Below the pieces are notes generated by a model. That model did not search any database. It was not told the DNA's origin and saw only the letters and a list, made by a program, of their open reading frames with translations. 64,000 nucleotides of DNA from Symsagittifera roscoffensis. Taxonomy: Eukaryota; Xenacoelomorpha; Acoela; Convolutidae. The stretch spans positions 34,911,301 to 34,975,300 of the forward strand of contig NC_087066.1 of the NCBI RefSeq assembly GCF_963678635.1, read 5' to 3'. Of the stretch, positions 44,396 through 54,194 are shown one piece after another. Every line of letters begins with the position of its first letter. Positions within the stretch are counted from its first letter, which is position 1. The translations under genes and the position numbers were made by a program.

Positions 44396-44426
44396 ACGTT
44401 TTCGCACATTTTCGTGCATCTTCAGG
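44396..44426 (-). ncRNA. hammerhead-like core motif in a Penelope-type tail (candidate)
   Basis: Minus strand: CCTGAAGA, a hairpin TGCAC-GAAAAT-GTGC, then GAAAACGT. The order CUGANGA / helix / GAAA is that of a hammerhead ribozyme core. A second copy at 44604-44632 reads CCTGACGA, TGCA-loop-TGC, GAAAACGT. Stems I and III and the cleavage triplet are not evident, so activity is unproven. Penelope-like elements are known to carry hammerhead motifs in their terminal repeats, and Penelope copy 1 starts 270 bases to the right. Confidence 0.35.
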
Positions 44427-45016
44427 TTTTAAAAATTCTAAACTATCTGTACAAAATGATCAAAGATCAAAAAAAGTGTCATACACATCGTTACTTCAAA
44501 ATTTTGAAAAATTCAACCAATCAAAACTTTACAAATATCACTGAAATTATGTAACAACTATTATGTAACATTGAGAAAATTTTTGCTAAAAAGTAAATTT
44601 CAAACGTTTTCGCAACTATGTGCATCGTCAGGATTTTTACAATAAACTACTCTAAATGACGATAAAACATCAATTTACAAATTTTATTTACAATAAATCA
44701 CATACAATTTGGTTCTAAGCCATCATGATAAAAAATTAGCCAATCACAGTTGACCTCTAAATTACTATTAAGATTAAAATACTTTTAACCTCTAAAATTA
44801 ATTAAACATTTTAAAATTAATTTGTCTGGAAGTTTCTGAGTCATAATTTCGATTTAGACATGTACGTTTTGAATAAAAAACCAAAAATATTTTGGGACTA
44901 AATTTTCAGTGTTAACTCCCTGCTCCTAAACTCATCGCGCGTGTTCAAGCCCGGTTTCTCTTTCCTGATATGTATTGCCTCTAGTGTTAGCAATTTTGTT
45001 TGGTTGTTTGACCTAT

Positions 45017-45448
45017 CTATAATTTCCCAACTAAGATCTGCGCTATTTCCCTCAACTCAAGTTGGCATTGCTGAAGGTGGAGTCCTACCGGTGAGTCTGC
45101 TTTCTTATGTTCCTCAATTCTAGTGGTCAAATGTCGAACAGTTTGTCCGACATAGGTGGAAGTGCATCCACTACAGGACAGTTTATAAACCACTCTTGAC
45201 TTGAGGTCATTAGAAAATGCTGACTTCAGTGATGGTAAAAATGATTGTAGTTTTCTTGTGGTGAAAACCACTTGAACATTAGTTAATTTTCGTAACCTGT
45301 TAGCAAAATATTGGCTCTGGTTACCTTTATAATGCACCATCAGCATTGGGGGCTTCACATCCTTTGGTGATTGAACTGACAAACCCCTGTCACAATCCAG
45401 GGGCTTGCCCTTACCCTCGATGATCTTGCACAAGGCGTCTGAAGCCAC
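45017..45448 (-). pseudogene. GIY-YIG endonuclease domain of Penelope-like copy 1
   Basis: In phase with the RT after the single TGA. It contains the Penelope linker (YKGNQSQYFANRLRK) and the nuclease core VVYKLSCSGCTSTYVGQTVR followed by HLTTRIEEHKK, the VY..L / YVG / R...EH pattern of GIY-YIG enzymes. The nuclease nicks the target DNA to prime reverse transcription. The end (ELREIAQILVGKL) looks complete. Confidence 0.85.
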
Positions 45449-45484
45449 CTTTGCGGACCAATTTTCAGGGTACTGATTTGTCAG

Positions 45485-46330
45485 TCATTGCGCCCTATTA
45501 GTTTCCATAGCCTTATCAAATTGCTCCCAGCTAGATGTACTCCTAAAAACCCTGTATACAGTGCCTTGGATAACACTACGCTTATACTGAGTTGGGGCGC
45601 AGCTTGTATAGTTCAGTATAGTCCCTGTATCTGTTGGTTTTTGATACCAACTGCAAGTTACACGCCTACCCTGCGATACATTTATGTTCAAATCCAGGAA
45701 CGACAAATTCCCCTCCGAATTAATTTTCTCTTGAGTGAACTGCAAATTTGGATGACGAGAAATGGCGGCATCGAGAAGACAACTCGGCTCCCCTCTGACT
45801 GTTCTAACAATGTCATCCACATACCTGAGGAACAATTTCACCTGGGGAGTATCCTTTTCCTTGTTCTTAGCTCGGAAGCAGCTTTCACAGTACCAGACTA
45901 TCTCGGTTATTGATGCGTATACGTCATCGGATATTTTTCCGCATTTTAGATGATAGTAGTTTCGGCAACTCTCGCATTCAACCCCCTTTGATCTATATGT
46001 GACTTTCCTGCTGCAACATGGGCACAAGCCGTTTTTGTCATTGATTTGCTGTACCCCCGTTCCCACCGGTATTTGTTGTCGTAGAGCAAATTCGTATTCT
46101 TTCAGCAATAAGTTTGCCAGAATTACAGCGAGGGACGCGCCCATTGCTAAACCATCAACTTGTACATACCATGAATCATTACACTTGAAATATACTTTGC
46201 TGACCGCCATATTCAAAAGCCTTTTCATGGTTGCTCTTTGAATTTCAGGAGGAGACTCCTGGCTGTACAGCTTCTGTAAAGCAATTTCAATTGCCTCCTT
46301 CAGGGGAACGTTGGTGTACAAACTTTTCAC
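45485..46330 (-). pseudogene. Penelope-like RT with embedded PHD finger
   Basis: 281 residues. RT motif A region MKSLYTNVPLKEAIEIA (its first two residues are VK in the intact context), motif B DGLAMGASLAVILANL (nt 46109-46156), then an inserted zinc finger (nt 45878-46024), then motif C LFLRYVDDIVRTV (YVDD at nt 45812-45823) and the QKPTDTGTILNY thumb region. The finger has ligands C103, C106, C119, C122, H127, C130, C148 and C151, with W146 two residues before C148: an exact C4HC3 PHD pattern. The frame ends in TGA where copy 2 has Trp (NREQW); the next frame continues without a shift. An active parent with a PHD-containing RT is inferred. Confidence 0.88.
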
Positions 46331-47278
46331 ATCAAGACATATTATGGTTTCATGGATATTATGTGGATATTATGTAACATTTTTAAATATTTTGTCACAA
46401 ATTTCTGAGATTTTTCATCCTTTCTGTTTTCACAATTTCGTTTTGTCGCTAATTTTTATGCTAACATGTAAGTTGTTTCAAAATATTGTTGTTATAGCCA
46501 GAATTTTTCGATTCTGGAACTATAGCCTTAGTGTCAGCTCCCTACTTCTAAACTCGTCGCGCGTGTTAATTGCCGGTCTCTCGTTCCTAAGGTGCAGCGC
46601 CTCTAATGTAAGTAACTTAATGCTGCTGGACGCCTGGTCGATTATTTTCCAATTAAACTCAGACTTACCACTCTCACTACCTCACTGCATTTTATGCTGT
46701 CCAACTGGGGTATCCTCTTTTCGGTGTTCCTGAATCCTTGTGGTGAGATGTCGGACCGTCTGGCCAACATAGATGGATTTGCACACACAACATTCAAGTC
46801 TGTACATCACTTTTGATTTCAGTTCACTGGAAAAGGAGGACTTTAGAGAGGGCGTACAAGTTTTCATTTTCCTCGTCGTGAATATTATCTGCGCATTGGT
46901 GATATCGCGCTTTTTTTGCTAAAGTCTGACTGTGATTCCCCCTATATTGGACCATCAAGATGGGTGGTGAATCACTGCTATAATCACAGTGCTTCTTTTT
47001 CTCAGCCATGTTCTTTTTGTTTTTGCACCCCCACCCCTGATGATTTTTCAAAAGCATGGGATGCAACATGCGACGGTCAACTTTCCGGATATTGGTTATC
47101 CAACCACTGCTCACGGTTGATTTTCATAGCTTCATCATATTCTTCCCATGTTGACGTACTGCCGAAAACCCGGTGAACAGTTCCTTCAATCACGCTTCTC
47201 TTGTACTGAAGGGGGGCGCAGCTTCTAAAATTTAGTATGGTACCTGTATCTGTTGGTTTTTGATACCACCCACAGCTA

Positions 47279-47410
47279 CTTTTGTCAACACTAATTTGTA
47301 AATCCATAATTGCCAAATTTCCGTTTTTGTCCAAATTTCCAAAATCGCCAAATTTCCTACTTTTGTCAACACTAATTTGTAAATCCAAAATTGCCAAATT
47401 TCCGTTTGTG
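47279..47410. repeat. 81-bp tandem duplication inside Penelope copy 2
   Basis: TTTTGTCAACACTAATTTGT starts at 47280 and again at 47361. The duplicate encodes LDLQISVDKS twice, in phase, separated by a variant filler. Confidence 0.85.
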
Positions 47411-48191
47411 TTTGGTGTCTCTTTTGTGAACTGTAAATTTGGAGGTAGTAAATTTGCAGCCCGAGCACTTTTTCAGGATCACCCTTCACTGTTCTCACCA
47501 TATCGTCAACGTAACGGAGAAATAACTTAGCTTGTTGCACTGACTTATTTTTCTCTCTTGTTGCGATGCATTTTCTACAGTACCAGACGGTTTCACTTAT
47601 TTTTCGATACTCATCATCTGATATATCACCGCATTTTACGTGATACCAGTTCAAACAGCATTCACATTCTACACCTTTTGACCTGTACGTGACTTTCTTA
47701 TTGCACTCGGGACATATTCCGTTAAGATCATTCTCGGGCAAAAACATTTCGGGAATATCCCTCGATAGTGCAGTTTCGTACTGCTTCAGCCAAAGATTCG
47801 CTAAAATAACGGCAAGAGATGCCCCATTGCCAAACCACTTTTCTGAACGTACCATGTTTCATTGCACTTGAAATGGACTTGACTAACTGCCATGTTCAAC
47901 AGTCTCTTCATGGTTTTCCTAGCAATTGATGGTGGTTCATCTTGCTCATACAGTTTTCTCACAGCTATGTCTATTGCTTCTTTCAGTGAAACATTTGTGT
48001 ACAAACTCTTCACATCAAGAGACATCAAATTTTCATTGGCTCAAGATTTGTGCTCTCTAAGATTTCTCTCGCATCTAGTGAGTTGGTTTCGATGTTTGCG
48101 CCCTCAATTTTCTCGAAAAATTTTGCAAGAACCTTGTTCAAGTTATAATAAGAGCTACCAGGCAAGGAGAGGACCGGTCTTAATGGGGTAT

Positions 48192-48785
48192 TCACTTTAT
48201 GCACTTTCGCCAACCCATAAAGCCTGGCGGGCTGCCCCCAGTAGACCTCATCCTTGTGTGGAGACTCTCACTTATTTCATCTTTTTTTATCATAGCCAAC
48301 AACTCTTTATTGATGTCTCTTTCTATCTTCAAAACAATCGCATCACTTGTTCCTTTACTTTTGCTGAATTGATTTGAGTCTAATGTATCCGACAACTTGT
48401 TCTCGTAGGTGTCCTTTCTCCTTACACAAAAACCCACGCCTTTGTCATACGGTACCGCAACTAATCCATTACTCTTCAGATACTTTCGGGCCTTCTCAAC
48501 GCTTTTGTCAGATGGTGTTTGTTTCACCCTTTTAGCATAGCTTTTTGCCACCGCTTCGATCTCACAAAGGGCCTCCCTGGGGACTTTACGATTTTTGGGA
48601 TCCGATAGAAAGATGTCAATGTCGGCGAGAAAGTGTGTCTCATTAAATTTATCCCTCACGGGATGCTTCGGCCCTAATGCCAACACTTGTTGTACCCAAT
48701 TTGGTAATTCAATATTATCAAGAGCTCTTACCGAACCCTCACCTTGCTTCCCTAGAGGTCGGTCTTGCCTTTCTGATAGTTTCAT
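48192..48785 (-). pseudogene. Penelope-like N-terminal region, copy 2
   Basis: 197 residues with ELPNWVQQVLALGPKHPV, FLADIDIFLSD, DKGVGFCVRRKDTYENKL and the RT entry SESLHTRMRSTGGSPPGFMG. Residue patterns match the region before the RT fingers in Penelope-like proteins (FNETHFLADID, KDEISESLHTRMR). A frameshift joins it to the next block, MAKVHKVNTPLRPVLSLPGS, an RT 1/2 motif (KVHK...LRPV). Confidence 0.8.
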
Positions 48786-50561
48786 TAGCTTCTTCTGATG
48801 GGTTTCTTTGACTGTTGCTGTTTTTTACCGAAGGCCTAAATATTTAAGACTTAAATATTTAATTACCGAAGGCCAAAACTTCTCATCTACACCCCTCGGT
48901 ACTGCGCCTCTCGCCCTTTCTAGTTTGACTTCAACGTTTTTCTCATCTGTCCTTGCCTTGTTTACCTCCGTTCTTAGAATTTTTCTCTGAAAACTGTGTA
49001 CCGCTTGGTTCGAAAAGACCCCATTTTCCGGTACCCTGAACCTTAAAAAATCAGATATAATGTCATTTTCTAGACAAACTCTCAAAAATTTAACACGTTG
49101 GTGACAGTTGATAAACTTAACATATATGGACGCATAATCACGGACTAATTTCCAAATGAGTTTGTTTTTCAAAGTCCAAATCAAGAATGGAGGTGGGAGT
49201 ACAACTGTGCTCATTGGTTTGCAGGCCACGAGGAATAAACCCCACGTGACACAAAGCAACTCAAATAACTCAAGTTTAACTCACCCTCTCCGTTGAAGCC
49301 TCCTCGTCAGTCGGACCATCAGTTGCCTCGCCTATGTTCACCAGTCCTCTTTTCTCCGCCCTCCTTCTCGATTGAGATTTCTTTTTCGTGTTTGAATGAA
49401 GCTTGGACAAGACAGCTGGCAGGTTGTCTTGGTGTTCGAACACAATCCTCAAAGACTTTAGCTCCAACTGGACGTCCTGGTGCAGTGCCTGATATTCGTT
49501 GACCAGCTCCGTTCTTCTCTTCCTCTTTGAAATGAGACACTTTGTAATAGGAATGACAAGAATACCCGAGCTGATCAGCTGGTTCCCGATATCCGGTGTA
49601 CCGTTTCTCTGACAGTATACAATTGCGCTGATATTTGTCAGTGTCTTCAGGATTTCTGTCAATTCCTCTACAGTGCAAGCTCTTTAATTGTTTGTGCGGT
49701 GGCTGTTGATAGAATTATTGATGATGTCGTGCCAAACCACCACTTGACGTTTTTCTGCTAGAGGTGCCCTGCAGAGTAGGCTTGCGAGGTTCTTCTGTGG
49801 GTTCGTGGTGTTCGGGTTTAAGGAAAGTCCAGGAATAGCCAAAATTTTGGGCGGAAATTTTTCTTTTTCCGGGTTGCTAAGTTGTTCCAGGCTGTGGTAG
49901 AGGGAGCTAGCCGCTACAATGTAGACCAATTCAATTCTAACATGGTAAAGTATAAAAAGAATTTTCAACGAAAAAAATTTCTCCACTAAAACAAGGGGAA
50001 AAAAATTTAAATTACGTCTCTTTGCAGGAGAGACTGAAATTGAGAATTGGCTCAACGCCGTAGGGTTTCAAAATTTTACATCTAAATAATTAGAGGAGCA
50101 AAGTATAACATGGATAGACGGAATTAAAAATGTAAATTACGAACTTTTTCGCACATTGGCTATGCAGCATAAAAGTCAACCATGTAACTATGGTTAAGAT
50201 GGATGGAAAGATGATTTTCACTGTTAACAACAACAATTTAAAAAAAAGACAATTAAAATGGGCCCTTCCGTCATGCGGAAATCGGCAAATTTTTCTGAAT
50301 AAATCAAGTCGATATTAATGCATCAAGAGAACTGTCAATTAAAATCTACCCTCCTCGATTATAGCACAGAATTGTCTATGTTGGATGTATTTTTAAGATT
50401 TTTGCACCCCCTAAGGCAGAGGATTGCACTCCTCAAAAGTGCAAAACTTATTTTTGTTCTTATAAAGTTTATTGTGTCCGAGTATGATTCGTTCCGTGTC
50501 TCGCTTAGTTTCTGGATGGTTTTTGTAGAGCCTGGAGCTGCTCCTCCGGTACACGCAAAAA

Positions 50562-51062
50562 TTAGTGGAAAGAACTGCTGTGTTCCACATCCAGAAATTT
50601 TTGTTGGTATTTTAATGTTTTGACACTTTCATGATATTTGTAGGCGTCAGATATAGTTTTGGGGCAGATTTTAGCATGAGGGTTGAAAAATTTTACACCG
50701 AAAAAGGTTCGGCTGAATCTTGCTCCCCAGAGTCCATTTGCCTTGATGTCAAGTCGAGCGTCATCTTCAGTAGTGGTTGTTTTGTTGTGAAAGCTTTCGC
50801 CTTCCAACGATTGAAGTTTCGGCTCTATTTCAACATCATGGCATACTTCGCCCAGGAGTGTCGCAAAGGTATCGCGAATTTCATTATGTCTTAGGTGAGT
50901 GTATCCACGTTTGGGACAGTGTAGAGAGTGGGTCAGTGTGAACGGTTGTCCACATGGGCATGTATGTGGGGTGTTTGGTGGTTCCCATCCATACCTCAGA
51001 TGTAATCCATGTTTAAACTCTGATTTGTTGATGGAAAAATTGTATCTTTTTAAGGGTACCAC
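50562..51062 (-). pseudogene. C-terminal CCHC knuckle and restriction-like endonuclease of the non-LTR element
   Basis: 166 residues with a zinc-knuckle C35-x1-C37-x7-H45-x3-C49 (HTCPCGQPFTLTHSLHC), then RHNEIRD, DDARLDI and FFGVKFFNPHA, which fit a restriction-like nuclease core (acidic D after R-L, then a second conserved strand where the family has D-V). The frame breaks by one base after FLDVEHSSSF, and the true C-terminus continues in another frame to about 50350 (SFALLRSAILCLRG). Confidence 0.65.
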
Positions 51063-51661
51063 GCTTACCCAATTCGATGCTCCTTTCTGTGACGTTAGAT
51101 TTATTGTCAGTTTTTTCTGATGAGCAATTTTCCATAATTTTAGTCTGTTTTGATAGTGTGATATTGTGTCTCTCAGTTTTGATGTTTCTATTTATCAGAG
51201 TTTGTTCCTCTTCAGCTATTTCTGGATCACTGTTTTCTAACGGATCATGAATGGCTTGCGACCACTCATAATTTCTGAAAAAGTCCGTGTTACTGAGGAG
51301 GTCTAATCCTCTCATTCTTAGTGGTAGTGCAAAAATTTTGTAATCTTCATCGGTTTATGGTTTTTACCAGTAATACTAGGAAGTAGCTGATGTCTTACAT
51401 TTTTCTCAATTTCATTCATTTTCCTAAATGCTTCCAGAGTGTTCTGGTTAGAAAGCTTAATTTTATTTTAAACTCCCTTTGTGTAGCAGGAGTACGCATT
51501 TTGTGGTGATGTTTTAGCTATTTTCAAAAGCTTTTCAGTTAGGTTAGCTGTCTTTTCAATTTCGCATTCCATGTATTTATCGCATGCTGAGGGTGTTCCT
51601 ATAATCGATCCAAGGACTCTAAAACCATCTATCTTTGTAATATTTGTGCCTTCGAATACTT

Positions 51662-52330
51662 TTATGGCGCTGTCACGACACGACGGTTTTGTTTCACTAT
51701 GAGTTGACACTTGGAAGGCTTCACATTGTATCCGAAAGCCTTTTCGTGCATATCCAGGTTGTCCAGTATTGCGCGGAGACTCTTAAGATCACCTGCAGCG
51801 CTTCCATCATCCGCGTACAATTTTTGGGTGACATTTGGTTTTTGCAGGAGCTCAATCAGTGGGATTATCCCAATTCCGTACATAGCCATTGAAAGGGGGT
51901 CACCTTGCGTTGTGCCTTCGGTAGATGTCAAAACCGTGTTATTGACATATAGATTTCACGGATGTTTATATGAGTTGGCCAGTGCATGATGTAGCCCCAG
52001 ACAAAAGATTTCTACATTTTTTAGAGCAAGTTCTCTTTTGAGCGAGTTGAAGGCATTTTCTGCATCAAAACGTAGTATGGCGTCCGTTTCCGGTTTCTCA
52101 AACTCGTCCCTCAAGCTGTGGATAGTATATTCGATTCTACATTTCTGGCCTAAGCAGAGTTGGAAATTTTTTCCGAGAATTTTAAGGTCTGATTTTATAC
52201 ATTGGGTGATTTTTTTGCCAACTATTCTTCTCAGAACTTCGCCTATACCAATGGGTCGTACCCCTGGATTTTTGTCCAGAGGTATCAGGCGACACGAGTT
52301 GTACGCCGTTAGGTTTTTATGGGGAGAACT
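51662..52330 (-). pseudogene. reverse transcriptase of the non-LTR element
   Basis: Text in order: GVRPIGIGEVLRRIVGKK, then motif A LRFDAENAFNSLKRE, motif B EGTTQGDPLSMAMYGI, and motif C KLYADD (nt 51806-51817). All three catalytic Asp residues are retained. A stop (HP*NLYVNN, near 51958) separates motifs A and B, so the copy is dead. The GTTQGDPL form of motif B marks a non-LTR type. Confidence 0.75.
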
Positions 52331-52628
52331 TTAGTTGCTATTGTATAGGATAGTTTAGCAATTGTTTTGCAAAGCTCAATGGATGTCTAATTGAAGTGAG
52401 TTAATATCCTTCTCCATTCGCACGCATCTAGACCTGAGGGATCGTGGCTTCCGTGCGTTTTCACGGTTGATTATCGAACTGTCTTGGCGTTTATTTGTTC
52501 GAATATAGAGGGGTGGTATGGCATTGTGTCTTCCCGTACTTCAGTTATATAGTTAGTGTTCGCTGTTTTGTCTTGAGGGTGTTTTTCTTTCAGGATAATA
52601 AGGACTGTTTTTCCTTCAATGATTTCGT

Positions 52629-53093
52629 TTAGGAAGAGTTTGTTTTCTGGTCTGAAAAGCAGCCAAGGGCGGCAGATAATTTGCTTGTACTCATTAGTTT
52701 ATCGAATTGCTTAACTTCCTCGTTTAGTTCGGACTCTTTCGGTTTTGGATGTCTAATTTGGAGAGCTTTCGCTTCAGTGAAAAGTTCGTCTAATAGGCCT
52801 TGCTTCCATACAATTATGCGGCAACTTAGGGTTTTAGAATTTGATCCGTTTGTTTCTGATTTAGTTTTGCGGAGCAAAAGATGTGGGAGAATCATTGCTG
52901 CTTTCATTGCGACGTTAGAGTTTGGTGTTTCTTCTACTAATGACAACAGCTGCTGGTTCAGCAATTCTATGAATTGGAAACCGGGCTTGTTCTTGCTTAG
53001 AATTATGAAGCGCGGATTCCAGTAAACGTCATTTTTACATTTGTCATTTTTTTTATTTTTAAGTTCTTGGTCGATAAGTTTCCAGGGGTCCAA
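52629..53093 (-). pseudogene. N-terminal part of the non-LTR element polyprotein
   Basis: 154 residues, helical, with FIELLNQQLLSLVEE, AAMILPHLLLRK and LLDELFTEAKALQIRHPKP, then EVKQFDKLMSTSKLSAALGC. It resembles the region before RT in related elements that I recall from invertebrates. No catalytic motif. Confidence 0.5.
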
Positions 53094-53561
53094 GGGGCTT
53101 AAGTGATTGCTGGGGGCGATGGATTAAATTGTGTTGCGTTGGGCAATACGTTTGTTTCAGTTGTTGATGGTGAGGTTTCTTTTTGAGTTGTGATGGGGGA
53201 TGTGGTTGTTGCTTTTTGAGTTGTGATGGGGGCTGTGCTTGTTGGTCAGTTGGTGGAGTTGGGCTCTTTTGCAAAGTTCTCGGGGGTGTATTGTATGCAG
53301 GAGAACCCATCGTAATAAAATCCGCAACATGAGACATGGATGCAAGCTTTGCAAGAAAACACACCATATGCCTCTTTTTCGGAGGAGGCGTTTGCAAATA
53401 TGAAGTGCGTTTGATCAGCCATAATATGGGTAAATTTATGGTGAACAAGTTAGCTGAGCGAGCAGTAAACTGAAGATTTTATTACCATAAAAAGAAAAAT
53501 GAATACCATCTTTACAAAAAACAATAGCACTAAAATTTAGGTTTAGATTGGGGGAAATACT

Positions 53562-53976
53562 TCAGACTCTTGAGTGGTAAATTGTATAAATAAGGCAAAA
53601 GAAAGAGTTACTTAGAGCACCAAGTTTTCTGTTTGTGAAGTGATTATTTGCAGAGAGGATGGTTTTGGGGATAATTAGCACATTTGTGTTAAACATATGA
53701 ATTATCAAATTTATTAAAAATTTCCAATCATTAGCAAAGTCTGAAACCGTGGATGAGTTATCATTAAACCCGGCTAATATAGTAACACAGTTCAGTTTCT
53801 GCGAGGGGTAGCGCGAGACAGCAGCGGCAAGGTCGGCTAGCTTTGCACCTCTGTACAAATGAACCGTGGCTGCGACTTCTTTGGGGCTGCAAAACTTGGT
53901 CCGTGAGGTTCCTATTACCAATTTCCTGCCCCACTTGGGTAGCCACTTCGGCAAGTACTTCGGCACGGACATTCAC
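53562..53976 (-). pseudogene. SGNH-hydrolase-like domain of the non-LTR element (ORF1-like)
   Basis: 136 residues. KLVIGTSRTKF gives a block-I serine (GTS where the family has GDS), HLYRGAKLADLAAAV a block-II glycine, and TILAGFNDNSS the block-III G.ND. The final Asp-His block is not found. Similar esterase-like domains occur in ORF1 of some CR1-type elements. A frameshift near its N-terminus is likely. Confidence 0.55.
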
Positions 53977-54194
53977 TATTCAGGGTACAAAAGAGGCAAA
54001 ACAAGAGAAAGAATAGATTGTAAACAAAAAAGAAATGAAAGCCATTACAACCTGGTTTTTCACGGGTGGAGGTTCCGGCGGGGGTGTCCGGGTAGAGAGG
54101 GAGTATTGCTGCTTGACGAGCTTGCTAAATTTTTGATTTTAAAATTTTTTTGATTGACATGTTCGATATTCTATGCCAAAAACATTTTTGGACT

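Larger units (their letters stand above)
44890..46360 (-). mobile_element. Penelope-like element copy 1 (5' truncated, best-preserved ORF)
   Basis: A reverse transcriptase with a C-terminal GIY-YIG endonuclease, minus strand. It is cut at about 46360 just before the SLYTNVP motif. Its 3' end (TTAACTCCCTGCTCCTAAAC) is shared with copies 2 (about 46520) and 3 (about 54200). Coding parts are listed separately. It mobilises by target-primed reverse transcription; this copy has one nonsense change in otherwise open frame. Confidence 0.88.
46520..50250 (-). mobile_element. Penelope-like element copy 2 (near full length, frameshifted)
   Basis: Minus strand, from the 3' end: GIY-YIG (46682-46900; STYVGQT-like text and LTTRIQEHRKEDTPVG), RT thumb (47077-47230), YVDD (about 47500-47515), a PHD finger (about 47575-47740: CPEC...CECC.NWYH.KC...WYCRKC), motif A/B region (47801-48213), N-terminal domain (48192-49260) and a leading coiled-coil part (49276-49662; RRTELVNEYQALHQDVQLEL). 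Several frameshifts separate these. A start-proximal WHDIINN motif lies near 49710 and is shared with copy 3. An 81-bp internal duplication disrupts the thumb. Confidence 0.85.
50300..54000 (-). mobile_element. non-LTR retrotransposon with restriction-like endonuclease and SGNH-like domain
   Basis: Minus strand, between Penelope copies 2 and 3. From 5' to 3': an SGNH-like frame (53562-53976), a Pro/Gln/Thr-rich linker with a Cys cluster (53059-53448), an N-terminal helical part (52629-53093), RT (51660-52330) and a CCHC plus nuclease-like C-terminus (50350-51062). Degenerate, with several shifts and stops. The assignment to REL-type (R2-like) elements is from the C-terminal CCHC and PD-D/ExK-like text, not from a search. 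Confidence 0.7.

Noticed and set aside
50221-50290. GGGCCCTTCCGT motif shared by 32790 and 50255 as paired long terminal repeats
   Set aside because: Similarity stops after about 15 bases, and the two sites flank unrelated element types.
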